DNA from: Flavobacteriales bacterium UBA6165
GTDB lineage: Bacteria; Bacteroidota; Bacteroidia; Flavobacteriales_D; Crocinitomicaceae
NCBI GenBank assembly: GCA_002422285.1
Contig: DIUF01000026.1
Location: 1 to 21,800 of the forward strand
Direction of reading: 5' to 3'
Length of the DNA stretch: 21,800 bases
Shown piece after piece: positions 13,919 through 21,730 of this stretch. How positions within the stretch are numbered: the stretch's first letter is position 1; every line of letters begins with the position of its first letter. Position numbers and translations under genes: made by a program. A model generated the notes under the pieces. The model did no database searches. It had not been told where the DNA came from and saw nothing but the letters and a program-made list of their open reading frames with translations.

Positions 13919-16900
13919 ATGGACACACCAAGTTTTAAAGAAGACCATATTAGCCAAATTCCGGCCTTGCAAATGCTGGTGAATTTGGGCTACACCTATT
14001 TGAGTCCGGCAGAAGCCGACAGGCAAAGAGGTGGCAAAACTTCAAATGTATTGCTGGAAGGTGTATTGCGGAAACAGTTAAAGGAAATCAACAGCATCCG
14101 AGTAAGTGCCACTAAAACTAGCATTTTTACAGACGATAATATTGAACGGGGCATACTGGTATTGAAAAACCTGCCTATGAACGAAGGCTACATTGCAGCC
14201 AGTGAAAAAGCATATAACCTGCTCACCTTAGGCCAAGCTTTAGAGCAAAGTGTAGATGGCGATAAAAAGAGTTTTACCCTGCAATACATCGATTGGAAAA
14301 ACAACAGCAACAATGTGTTTCATGTAACAGAAGAATTCAGCGTAATGCGAAGCACCAGCAAAGAGCATTACCGCCCCGATTTGGTATTGTTTGTAAATGG
14401 TATTCCGCTTTGCATTATCGAGTGCAAACGACCTGATATGAAAGAGCCATTGAAACAGGCTATTAGTCAGCATTTACGCAATCAGCAAGAAGATGGCATT
14501 CGTAGTTTGTATGTGTATTCACAACTTACTTTGAGCATAGCCACACAAGAAGCAGCGTATGCTACCAACGCCACGCCTGAAAAGTTTTGGGCAAAGTGGC
14601 AAGAGAAGTTCAGCACAGATGAAGAAGAACGCATCTACAAAAACAATTTAATGGAATTCAAAAACCAGCCGCTTTCTTTAACAGTTAAAGAGCAGTTGTT
14701 TTCTGACCGCTTCAAATACGTTCGTCAATATTTTGATGCATTAGAACAAGAGGCAATTCTGCTAACCGAACAGGACAATTATTTGTTTGGTTTGTGCCGT
14801 CCTGAAAGATTGATGGACATTGTTTTCAATTTTGTATTGTTCGACAACGGAGAAAAAAAAGTAGCTCGCTATCAGCAGTTTTTCGCCATTAAAAAATCCA
14901 TGCAACGCATTAAAATTGTAGAGAATGGCAAACGCAGAGGCGGTGTAATCTGGCATACACAAGGAAGTGGAAAATCTTTAACGATGGTCATGTTGGCACA
15001 AGCCATTGCTATGGAACCAAGCATTCGCAATCCAAAAATTGTGTTGGTTACTGACCGTACCGATTTGGATAATCAGATTACAGGCACATTCCGCAAGTGT
15101 GGCAGGTTTGTAGAAAATGCTACCACAGGTCAACGCTTGGTTGAGTTACTGGAAAACAAAAGTGATGCCGTAGTAACCACTATCATCAACAAGTTTGTGG
15201 CAGCCGTAAAGAAAATCAGCAAGCCATTAAAAAGCCACGATATTTTTGTTTTGGTAGATGAAGGACACCGAACCCAGCACGGAACTTTTAATGTGGACAT
15301 GCAGAAAACACTACCCAATGCATGTTTCATTGCCATGACCGGAACACCGCTTTTTAAAAAAGACAAAAGTACAGCAGCTAAATTTGGTGGTGTAATTGAC
15401 GCATACACTGTTGACCAGGCTGTTAAAGACAAAGCAGTAGTCCCATTGTTATATGAAGGTAGATTGGCTCTGCAAGATGTAAATGCCAGTCCGATTGATA
15501 CTTTTTTTGGAATGGTCTCAGAACCATTGACCGAATACCAAAAAGCAGACATCAAGAAAAAGTTTGCCCGAACAGACCACTTGAATTCAGCCGAACAGAA
15601 AATGCGAATGATAGCCTGGGACATCAGTTATCATTTTCGTGACAACTGGCAAGGCAGAACGCCATTTAAAGGACAATTGGTTTGCGATAAAAAAGTGAAT
15701 GCCATCAAATACAAGGAGTATCTGGATGAAATAGGTATTGTAAGTTGCGAAGTATTGATTTCCTCCATTGACGAAAGAGAAGGCGAAGAAAGTGCTTATG
15801 AAAAATCAACCGAAAAGGAAAATCAGTTTTGGAAAAAAATGATGGATGAACATGGCAATTCAAAAATCTATGAAAAGAATATCATCAGTCGTTTCAAAAA
15901 TCAGAAAGACCCAGAAATCATTATTGTAGTTGACAAATTGCTCACGGGTTTTGATGAACCTAAAAACACTGTTTTGTATCTCACCAGAAACCTGCAAGGG
16001 CACAAACTTTTACAAGCCATTGCAAGGGTAAACCGGATTTATCATGACAAAGAATTTGGCTACATTATTGACTATTATGGCGTGATTGAGAATTTGGATG
16101 ATGCCTTGCAGTTGTATTCGTCCTTTGAAGATTTTGACGATGATGATTTGGAAGGAACACTGACCAATATTTCGGATGAAATCAAAAAACTTCCGCAAAA
16201 GCATTCAGACCTTTGGGATATTTTCAAAACCATTGCTAACAAACGTGATGCTGAGGCTTACCAGCAACTATTGAAAGATGAAGCGATAAGGGTTTTGTTT
16301 TACGATAAACTGGCTGCATTTGCCAAGAGTTTGAAGCTGGCCTTATCTTCTATCCGATTTCATAAGGAAGTAGAAGAAAAAATAATCAATCGCTACAAGT
16401 TCGATTTGACTATGTTTTTAAAATTGCGTTTGGCAGTAATTGAACGATACAGTGACGAAATTGACTACGAACAATATGAAGGTCAAATTCAAAAACTGAT
16501 TGACACACACATTACCACCGAAAAAATTGAAACCATTACAGAACTGGTAAACATCTTTGATAAGGACAAATTTCAGCAGGAAGTAGAAAACACCACAGGC
16601 AAAGCGGCTAAAGCCGACAAGATTGCTAGTAGAACAGCAAAGCACATCACAGAGAAAATGGATGAAGATCCAGCTTTCTATAAAAAGTTTTCGCAAATGT
16701 TGAGAGAAACCATAGCAGACTATGAAGCCAAACGAATCAGTGAAGCACAATACTTGAGCAGAGTTCAAGACATCATGAACAATGTGTTGGCTCATACCGA
16801 CAATGATATTCCAGAGCAGTTAAAAGACAGAGATGTTGCCAAAGCCTTTTACGGATTAACCGTTGAGGCACTTACAGAAAAGATTCAAGACAATGTTGTT

Positions 16901-17146
16901 CGTAAAGAAGTCGCAACACAAACGGCTTTACAAATTGACGATTTGATACAAGAATCTGTTTTAGATAATGGTAAACCCATCATTGACTGGCAATACAAAA
17001 CCAATTATACAGGCAAATTACTCATTGAAATAGGCGACTATCTGATTGATGAAGTGAGAGACAAATACAGTGTGGACTTGTCATTCAAGGAAATGGACAA
17101 GATTGCAGATGACTGTATAGAAGTTGCCAAAATCCGTTACAAGTAA
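13919..17146 (+). CDS. hsdR: Type I restriction endonuclease subunit R
   Basis: The 1075-residue length is normal for HsdR, the ATP-dependent translocase and nuclease of the type I complex. The N-terminal PD-(D/E)xK nuclease core is visible as PDLVLFVNG (153-161) and E168-C-K170. The motor follows, with Walker A TQGSGKS (347-353), DEGH box (447-450), TGTP motif III (474-477), the LLTGFDEP block (674-681) and arginine-finger motif VI QAIARVNR (699-706). The remaining C-terminal 300 residues are helical and serve to dock on the methylase core. The frame is intact with all catalytic residues, so restriction should be functional. The ATG at 13919 places the conserved ISQIPALQMLVNLGYTYL helix at the usual N-terminal position. 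Its stop overlaps the metallopeptidase start by one base (TAATG). Confidence 0.96.
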   Translation: MDTPSFKEDHISQIPALQMLVNLGYTYLSPAEADRQRGGKTSNVLLEGVLRKQLKEINSIRVSATKTSIFTDDNIERGILVLKNLPMNEGYIAASEKAYNLLTLGQALEQSVDGDKKSFTLQYIDWKNNSNNVFHVTEEFSVMRSTSKEHYRPDLVLFVNGIPLCIIECKRPDMKEPLKQAISQHLRNQQEDGIRSLYVYSQLTLSIATQEAAYATNATPEKFWAKWQEKFSTDEEERIYKNNLMEFKNQPLSLTVKEQLFSDRFKYVRQYFDALEQEAILLTEQDNYLFGLCRPERLMDIVFNFVLFDNGEKKVARYQQFFAIKKSMQRIKIVENGKRRGGVIWHTQGSGKSLTMVMLAQAIAMEPSIRNPKIVLVTDRTDLDNQITGTFRKCGRFVENATTGQRLVELLENKSDAVVTTIINKFVAAVKKISKPLKSHDIFVLVDEGHRTQHGTFNVDMQKTLPNACFIAMTGTPLFKKDKSTAAKFGGVIDAYTVDQAVKDKAVVPLLYEGRLALQDVNASPIDTFFGMVSEPLTEYQKADIKKKFARTDHLNSAEQKMRMIAWDISYHFRDNWQGRTPFKGQLVCDKKVNAIKYKEYLDEIGIVSCEVLISSIDEREGEESAYEKSTEKENQFWKKMMDEHGNSKIYEKNIISRFKNQKDPEIIIVVDKLLTGFDEPKNTVLYLTRNLQGHKLLQAIARVNRIYHDKEFGYIIDYYGVIENLDDALQLYSSFEDFDDDDLEGTLTNISDEIKKLPQKHSDLWDIFKTIANKRDAEAYQQLLKDEAIRVLFYDKLAAFAKSLKLALSSIRFHKEVEEKIINRYKFDLTMFLKLRLAVIERYSDEIDYEQYEGQIQKLIDTHITTEKIETITELVNIFDKDKFQQEVENTTGKAAKADKIASRTAKHITEKMDEDPAFYKKFSQMLRETIADYEAKRISEAQYLSRVQDIMNNVLAHTDNDIPEQLKDRDVAKAFYGLTVEALTEKIQDNVVRKEVATQTALQIDDLIQESVLDNGKPIIDWQYKTNYTGKLLIEIGDYLIDEVRDKYSVDLSFKEMDKIADDCIEVAKIRYK

Positions 17147-17841
17147 TGACAGCAGCGATTCAATTTGGCAGTAAAACAATAGATTTTCGTTTGGTATATT
17201 CAGACAGAAAATCGCTTGGCATAACTGTAACCCCTGAAATGGAAGTTTTGGTAAAAGCACCGATTGACACTTCCATGGAAAAAATAAAAGAGAAAGTAAG
17301 AAAGAAAGCTCCTTGGATAATTAAACAACAAAGCTTCTTTCTTTCCTTTCAACCAAAGACACCACAACGGAAATACGTAAGCGGAGAAACACATTTGTAT
17401 CTAGGCAGACAATATCGTTTGCAAATTTCAATCGGCAAAGAGGAATCTGTAAAACTGAAAGGCAAATTCATTGAAGTAACAGCGAGTGAAAAGTCAAGAG
17501 TAAAAGACTTGTTAAGCGATTGGTATTTACAACATGCACGGACAAAGTTTCATGCAATTGCTGCACCACTCATTGGCAGATTCAGGAAACATAAAGTAGA
17601 ACCAAGTTCTATTGTATTGCGAGAAATGCCGACACGTTGGGGAAGTTGCACACCAAAAGGAAAAATCATTCTAAATCCGGAATTAATTAAAGCACCAAAA
17701 GGCTGTATTGAATATGTTATTGTCCATGAACTTTGTCATTTAGTTTATCACGACCACACTCAGAAGTTTTTAGATTTACAAACCAAAGAAATGAAGGACT
17801 GGGGAAAGTGGAAAATGAAACTGGAGGCGTTGTTAGCATGA
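17146..17841 (+). CDS. M48/DUF45 (YgjP-like) zinc metallopeptidase
   Basis: This 231-residue cytoplasmic protein belongs to the DUF45/YgjP group. It has the RWGSCTPKGKIILNPELI block (164-181) and the zinc motif HELCH (194-198), with a likely third ligand His204 in YHDHTQKF. The N-terminal half shows the usual beta-rich segment with VKAP. It starts on the last base of the hsdR stop codon, so it is translationally coupled to hsdR. Members of this family regularly follow hsdR in type I loci. By analogy with protease control of HsdR subunits in enteric bacteria, it could degrade the nuclease subunit to limit self-restriction, but that link is inference and the known ClpXP case involves another protease. 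It is the last gene of the operon. Confidence 0.92.
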   Translation: MTAAIQFGSKTIDFRLVYSDRKSLGITVTPEMEVLVKAPIDTSMEKIKEKVRKKAPWIIKQQSFFLSFQPKTPQRKYVSGETHLYLGRQYRLQISIGKEESVKLKGKFIEVTASEKSRVKDLLSDWYLQHARTKFHAIAAPLIGRFRKHKVEPSSIVLREMPTRWGSCTPKGKIILNPELIKAPKGCIEYVIVHELCHLVYHDHTQKFLDLQTKEMKDWGKWKMKLEALLA

Positions 17842-17903
17842 GAAGCCTACATATAAAAGAGTGTGCTTTTCGGCAACCCAAAAAGAAATTCAATTTTTTC
17901 GCC

Positions 17904-17923
17904 CACCCTTCGGTGTTTTTTTT
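17904..17923 (+). terminator. Weak candidate terminator after the RM operon
   Basis: A 4-bp stem, CACC (17904-17907) with GGTG (17912-17915) around CTTC, is followed directly by eight T. It lies 62 nt after the metallopeptidase stop. The short stem makes the call uncertain. Confidence 0.35.
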
Positions 17924-18034
17924 CGCCACCCACAGCCGACACAAAAACAGTTGGACGGTGGTTTTGCGAAGGCTCCCCATTTTCGTACAGTTAAAAGTAG
18001 AAAATTTTCATCATAGTAGAAGTATTAATCATAG

Positions 18035-18087
18035 GGTTGGGCTCTTAGTGGAGCGAAGGCGTAGCCGAAGCGTAACGGAGCCCAACC
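18035..18087. repeat. Inverted repeat with 10-bp perfect arms at the island's right edge
   Basis: GGTTGGGCTC (18035-18044) and GAGCCCAACC (18078-18087) are perfect inverted arms around a 33-nt centre. The centre contains GAGCGAAGGCGTAGCCGAAGC, itself partly self-complementary (GGC-GTA-GCC). This core is similar in flavour to the GAGCGTAGTCGA insert in hsdM. Confidence 0.6.
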
Positions 18088-18286
18088 GAAGGGGCCACAT
18101 TGACTGCTGTGCCTTGTTTCCGGTACGGTACCGGGGGTTACCCTCACAGAGCATCATGGGGCCGGTGGTGATTGTAATCGTACAATGTGCTCTTTCTCAT
18201 GTTTTTCGTTTATAAAAATCAAGACTTTTGTCTACTTACAAAACTTACTGTTTTTTGGGGAGCTTACCACCTCAGCACCTCCACCA

Positions 18287-19300
18287 CTAATTTTTTAACC
18301 AGGTTATGGCGGCCTCAATAAAGTGGTCTTTGCCGGGGATTGCATCCATTGGGTGCGTAAGCAATTGATCTACCGGGACCCCAAACTCAAGTTGCACGCC
18401 CTCCAGATCAACGGTTTGACTTCCCGAAAACCGGTAGGTCCAACCATTGGGCAATTCTGCAAAGACAGGAATGCCCCCTCCGCCGCCTGTCTGGTCTCCG
18501 ATCAACCGCGCCTGTGGCAGGGACCGCATCATCTGCGAGAAAAAAGTAGTGGCACTGTACGACCTTCTATTGGTCAGTATGGCTACTTTGCCCAGATATT
18601 TCTCTCCCGAATGAGGGGTAATCTTTAACGAGGCCCATGGGGTAAAATCGGTTTTGCCGGGCCCGGTTTTAAAGCGCTGCCTGGCATACAGACGCTCTTC
18701 GTCGGTGAGCCGTGAAGCTATATTGAGGCCATTTTGCTGACTGCCGCCTCCATTGCTCCTGACATCAATGATCAATCCATCGTGAAACTGCATCAGACGA
18801 ACTATTTCATCCATGTGCTGCTCCTTAACGGCTCGCTCAAAAGAGCGGTAATTGACATAGAGCATGTTATCTACGCTTTGTGCATGAAAAGGGCCAATAA
18901 TTCTGTAATCGGTTTGTAAGTAGGTATCATAGATGAGCTGCTCATCATAGTACAAAGAATAGCCTTCGTACCAACTCCAATTTCGGGAGCGGTTAAATGT
19001 ACTCAGGAGATTCACATGACCATCCTGAAGTTCCGCCAGCATATCGCCCAAAATATCAAAGAACGCATAAGGATCCATGTTCTCATGTACCAGCGGGCTG
19101 TAGCGTTGCTTTATGGCTTCCCAGTCAATCTGCTTTTCTTCAAAAAAGCTATACCGGTTGTTGACATCCGACCATAAATGCTCAAATATTGCTCTGTGAT
19201 TCTCTTGCGGAGCGTTGGGTTCAAATATCTCTTCGCACCCCATGGTAATTACGGCCAGAAATAAAAGCAAATGGATTTTGATAATGGAGATCTGCCTCAT
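18287..19300 (-). CDS. S41-type (C-terminal-processing-like) peptidase, lipoprotein
   Basis: This 337-residue protein begins with a hydrophobic signal (about 5-20) and a lipobox-like TMGC with Cys22, so it is probably a lipid-anchored periplasmic or surface protein. S41/tail-specific-protease features are AELQDGHVNLLS (about 89-100), LIIDVRSNGGGS (about 176-187), AILTNRRSYSATTFFSQMM (about 240-258), which holds the putative nucleophilic Ser, and LIGDQTGGGG. The PDZ domain of classical CtpA is absent or reduced, as in shorter tricorn-like S41 peptidases. The start codon overlaps the stop of the upstream barrel gene by 4 nt (19297-19300), so the two are translationally coupled. Substrate is unknown. 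Confidence 0.88.
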   Translation of the reverse strand: MRQISIIKIHLLLFLAVITMGCEEIFEPNAPQENHRAIFEHLWSDVNNRYSFFEEKQIDWEAIKQRYSPLVHENMDPYAFFDILGDMLAELQDGHVNLLSTFNRSRNWSWYEGYSLYYDEQLIYDTYLQTDYRIIGPFHAQSVDNMLYVNYRSFERAVKEQHMDEIVRLMQFHDGLIIDVRSNGGGSQQNGLNIASRLTDEERLYARQRFKTGPGKTDFTPWASLKITPHSGEKYLGKVAILTNRRSYSATTFFSQMMRSLPQARLIGDQTGGGGGIPVFAELPNGWTYRFSGSQTVDLEGVQLEFGVPVDQLLTHPMDAIPGKDHFIEAAITWLKN

Positions 19301-20079
19301 ATTTTAAAATTTAACTGAAAGAAATAGTTGCCACCGGAGCGCTGAGACCTGTGCGCATGCTCTAACGAAGTATAATGAAATCGGTAACCTACACCCAGCT
19401 CATTGCCGTTCTCCAACCGGTAAAAAAGTTGACTTAACATACCCAAATCGTTTTGCTGAAATGGCTGAAAAAATCGGATGGATTGCCAAAAGGCTTTGAA
19501 AGCAGACTGCGCATGCAGGAAAGGATCGGGCGGACTGGTGACATACGAAGCTGAGAAAAGGAAGCCTGTTACCTGCCAGTGCGCCTGCGTGGAGAACCGC
19601 CACTGCTCTTGTTTGCCAAAAAACAGCTGGTAGCGCAGGGCGGGTCCAAAAGAGGTGTGGAAATCAAACCTTGGATTGAAATTCTGAGCATCTTCAAAAT
19701 TTCTGACGCTGACGGCGTTATTGTTCGACCATCCAATGGTTAGCTCTTCTGGGAGCCACGCTGTCTTATACAAGGAATAGGTGAGGATACTGGCATGGGT
19801 ACCCGTCATTTGGGCATTGAAGCTGTTTTGCAAGGGCAGCCTGCTGTATGAGAGATACAACTCGTCGGTTTTTTTATTTCCGGAACTGGCATAGCCCATG
19901 GTAAAACCCAACGAAAGGCCCTTGTATACCAGGGGCGAGTAAGCATAATCCCGTTCCCAGCTGTTTTGAGTCCCGGTATTGAGGTAAAGCGTTCTTTGAT
20001 TCTCCCGGGCTAAAGATCCTAACTGAAATAAAAGCAGGAGTGAAATTAAGCTTAGCCTTATTGGATTGTTTCTTGCCAT
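19297..20079 (-). CDS. Probable outer membrane beta-barrel protein
   Basis: I chose the ATG at 20079 (MARNNP), which gives 260 residues and a clean signal peptide: basic N-terminus, LSLISLLLLFQLGSLA core, cleavage near residue 24. An in-frame ATG at 20091 would add four residues. The mature protein has many alternating aromatic/polar strands, for example GLSLGFTMGYASSG, ELYLSYSRL, RFSTQAHWQVTGFLFSASY and ELGVGYRFHYTSL. It ends in YFFQLNFKI, consistent with a closing barrel strand of an outer membrane protein. No specific family is recognised. It is the first gene of a two-gene minus-strand operon with the S41-type lipoprotein peptidase, so the two may act together at the envelope. Confidence 0.75.
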   Translation of the reverse strand: MARNNPIRLSLISLLLLFQLGSLARENQRTLYLNTGTQNSWERDYAYSPLVYKGLSLGFTMGYASSGNKKTDELYLSYSRLPLQNSFNAQMTGTHASILTYSLYKTAWLPEELTIGWSNNNAVSVRNFEDAQNFNPRFDFHTSFGPALRYQLFFGKQEQWRFSTQAHWQVTGFLFSASYVTSPPDPFLHAQSAFKAFWQSIRFFQPFQQNDLGMLSQLFYRLENGNELGVGYRFHYTSLEHAHRSQRSGGNYFFQLNFKI

Positions 20080-20419
20080 GGCACACAGCATTTTAGCGCA
20101 ACGATAAACGATTATCGAAGAGTAGTTTATTCAACCTGAAAGGTAAATAATTTAAAAATATTTTACCTGAAAAAGCGAATCGGGGGTATTGAAAAGCTTT
20201 ATTTCTGGCATGAGTTATAGTACAAAAGGCAATAATTGACCACAAAAGGCTAAATTTACAGTGACCTCAGCCATTGATATGCTCTGATTGGCAGGGATAG
20301 TTTCTGGGGGCATTGCAAATGCAGAATTGCCGGAAAGGGTTGCAGAGAATGGTGCCATTTGGGTAGCTGCATCTTATAGGTCAAGTATGTATGGATAACC
20401 AACTAAAATAAACACGGAT
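20080..20419. other. Divergent intergenic region
   Basis: These 340 bases separate the minus-strand barrel gene from the plus-strand DUF3365-like gene and must hold both promoters. I found no exact TAnnTTTG box with a proper partner. Beyond the palindrome at 20141-20168 there is a 9-bp direct repeat ACAAAAGGC at 20222-20230 and 20242-20250. Its 20-bp period is about two helical turns, a spacing often used by dimeric regulators. No ORF is supportable. Confidence 0.45.
20141..20168. promoter_or_regulatory. AT-rich imperfect palindrome upstream of the barrel gene
   Basis: AGGTAAA (20141-20147) and TTTACCT (20162-20168) are perfect 7-bp inverted arms. Four further inner pairs follow a two-base mismatch. 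It lies 62 bp upstream of the minus-strand barrel start, in the divergent intergenic region. It could be a regulator site or a transcript hairpin. Confidence 0.4.
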
Positions 20420-20980
20420 ATGAGACTGTTCTCGATTTTCTTTCTTAGCATGCTGGTTTTTGCATCGTGCAATACCCGGCAAAAAATTTCCGATGAGGAG
20501 GTTCTTGAAAAAGGGGCAGCAATTTCAGGGAAGTTGCTGACAGCCCTCTTGAGTGAATTAACGGCCGAAATTAACGAAAACGGCGTTGCCGAGGCCATCA
20601 ACTATTGCGCCCTTGAGGCTTTGCCTATTACCCACCGGATCTCGGACGAGGAAGGGGTGGTGCTAAGCAGGGTATCCCACCGGTTCCGCAATCCGCTTAA
20701 TGCCGCCAACGAGGCGGAACTCAAACTCATCGAGAACTACACCCATCTCCAGCAGGCTGGCGAGCCTTTGTCGCCGGTTGTTGTAGCGGGAAGGGGTACC
20801 AAGACCTTTTACTCGCCCATAGTGCTGGGAGCTCCCTTGTGCCTTTCCTGTCACGGTAGTTCGGTAGAGATAGATCCCAGGGTTATGGCAGTGATCAATG
20901 AGCGATACCCCGACGATAGGGCCGTAGATTTTAATCTGGGTGAAGTCCGGGGGATGTTTAAAGTTGAGTTTAAAGATTAA
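20420..20980 (+). CDS. DUF3365-like haem-binding lipoprotein
   Basis: This 186-residue protein has a lipoprotein signal ending FASC with lipidated Cys17, so it is probably periplasmic and membrane-anchored. A c-type haem motif CLSCH lies at 141-145. The AINYCALEALPITHRIS block (59-75) and RFRNPLNAANEAEL (89-101) are the signatures of the DUF3365/Tll0287-like domain, a haem-binding PAS-like fold implicated in redox or light-linked sensing. The end MFKVEF matches the family's final strand. It stands alone, with no kinase or cyclase partner adjacent, so it may be a simple redox carrier or sensor. Nothing in the sequence identifies a target. Confidence 0.87.
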   Translation: MRLFSIFFLSMLVFASCNTRQKISDEEVLEKGAAISGKLLTALLSELTAEINENGVAEAINYCALEALPITHRISDEEGVVLSRVSHRFRNPLNAANEAELKLIENYTHLQQAGEPLSPVVVAGRGTKTFYSPIVLGAPLCLSCHGSSVEIDPRVMAVINERYPDDRAVDFNLGEVRGMFKVEFKD

Positions 20981-21113
20981 ATCGGCTCCGGCAAGGCGCT
21001 CACGGTTTCATCAACCTCCATTATTTCAACCCATAGAATTCTTTACGAACACCGGGTAAAGCCTCGGCCGGCTTGGTGAATTCAAAATATGCAATCCTAG
21101 TTATCCCAACATG

Positions 21114-21419
21114 TTAGTTTGCAGGTTGAGGAGATCGTTTTCTAATCTGAAAAAGAATTTCATTTTTAACTTCCTGCTCTGCCTCCAGATCGAAATCGTC
21201 TTGCAATCCAAGCCAGAATTTGGCCGTTGTTCCGAAGTAGGAAGACAGCCTTAAGGCTGTATCTGCCGTAATTCTTCTTTTCCCCTTAATTATCTGGGAA
21301 ATTCTTGTCTGTGGGATTCCCGTGTCTTTTGATAATCGGTAGGCCGATATCGCATAAGGAACCAGAAACTCTTCCCGCAATACCTCTCCGGGGTGTATAT
21401 TCGCTATTCTATTCTTCAT
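21114..21419 (-). CDS. higA: HigA-family antitoxin
   Basis: The 101-residue length fits HigA/VapI antitoxins. The N-terminal IHPGEVLREEFLVP (8-21) is the family signature. A helix-turn-helix follows (about 26-58: AYRLSKDTGIPQTRISQIIKG, ITADTALRLSSYFG), then FWLGLQDDFDL (68-78). It binds and neutralises the HigB toxin encoded 14 nt upstream on the same strand and represses the operon. Toxin-before-antitoxin order is typical of higBA. AGAGC upstream of the ATG may act as a ribosome-binding site. Confidence 0.93.
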   Translation of the reverse strand: MKNRIANIHPGEVLREEFLVPYAISAYRLSKDTGIPQTRISQIIKGKRRITADTALRLSSYFGTTAKFWLGLQDDFDLEAEQEVKNEILFQIRKRSPQPAN

Positions 21420-21433
21420 TTTGCTCTCATTCG

Positions 21434-21709
21434 TTAATGATAATCCATAATCTCGACATCCAATGCACTATTGTCGATCCATCTGAACACAATTCTCCAT
21501 TGGTCATTTATCCTGATGCTACAATAGTTTGAACCATGTAATTTTTCAAGCCGGTTTGAAGGAGGTATCTTTAAATCAGACCAGTTCTGAGCGTTGTTAA
21601 TCATCCTCAATTTTCTTCTTCCGATTTGCTGTATCTCAATTGGAATCTTTTTTACAGGCTTTCCATTCCAAATTCTTTCCGAATCTTTTGATCCAAATGA
21701 GACAATCAT
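21434..21709 (-). CDS. higB: HigB-family toxin (RelE/ParE fold mRNA interferase)
   Basis: This 91-residue basic protein has the HigB pattern: IVSFGSKDSERIWNG at the start, a helix IGRRKLRMINNAQNWSDL (29-46), PPSNRLEKLHG (49-59), the RINDQWRIVFRW strands (66-77) and the EIMDYH end (86-91). Arg72 and His91 are candidates for catalytic residues. HigB toxins cleave mRNA on the ribosome. Together with the following higA it forms an intact type II toxin-antitoxin pair with no frameshift. A perfect 13-bp palindrome lies 9 nt upstream of the start. Confidence 0.93.
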   Translation of the reverse strand: MIVSFGSKDSERIWNGKPVKKIPIEIQQIGRRKLRMINNAQNWSDLKIPPSNRLEKLHGSNYCSIRINDQWRIVFRWIDNSALDVEIMDYH

Positions 21710-21717
21710 ACTGTTTT

Positions 21718-21730
21718 GCGTTACTAACGC
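21718..21730. promoter_or_regulatory. Candidate HigA operator palindrome upstream of higB
   Basis: GCGTTACTAACGC is a perfect 13-bp palindrome (GCGTTA-C-TAACGC) 9 nt upstream of the higB start. Immediately beyond it, TACCTTTA on the minus strand (21731-21738) matches the Bacteroidetes -7 box with one mismatch. Binding of HigA would therefore block transcription, as in other autoregulated higBA operons. Confidence 0.6.

Larger units (their letters stand above)
17842..18286. other. Gene-free, palindrome-rich right boundary of the RM island
   Basis: No supportable gene lies in these 445 bases. Besides the terminator candidate and the 18035-18087 inverted repeat, there is a 15-bp perfect palindrome CCGGTACGGTACCGG (18120-18134). 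ATTGTA (18171-18176) faces TACAAT (18181-18186), and AGAGCA (18148-18153) faces TGCTCT (18188-18193). On the minus strand after the S41 peptidase gene a 4-bp stem (18222-18225 with 18230-18233) precedes a T-rich tract, which may be a weak terminator. The section from 18090 to 18170 is GC-rich relative to the RM genes, marking a change of composition. Confidence 0.5.

Noticed and set aside
13629..13919. A 96-codon open frame between the AlbA_2 gene and hsdR.
   Set aside because: Its N-terminus is low-complexity Ile/Leu/Arg sequence and its C-terminus is encoded by the ATTCTYTGTAT repeats. No domain or convincing ribosome-binding site; treated as intergenic.
17733..18215. A 160-codon plus-strand frame overlapping the end of the metallopeptidase gene.
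   Set aside because: Most of it is either a shadow of the peptidase in another frame or runs through palindromic non-coding sequence with no protein-like pattern.
18256..18263. TGGGGAGC matches the last bases of tRNA-Asn (around 2245-2252) and could be an att duplication of an island.
   Set aside because: Only 8 bp match; such a match is expected by chance in a window this size. The position at the island edge is suggestive but not evidence.
21059..21074. AAGCC/GGCTT hairpin downstream of the DUF3365-like gene as a terminator.
   Set aside because: No T-run follows on either strand and the stem is only 5 bp.
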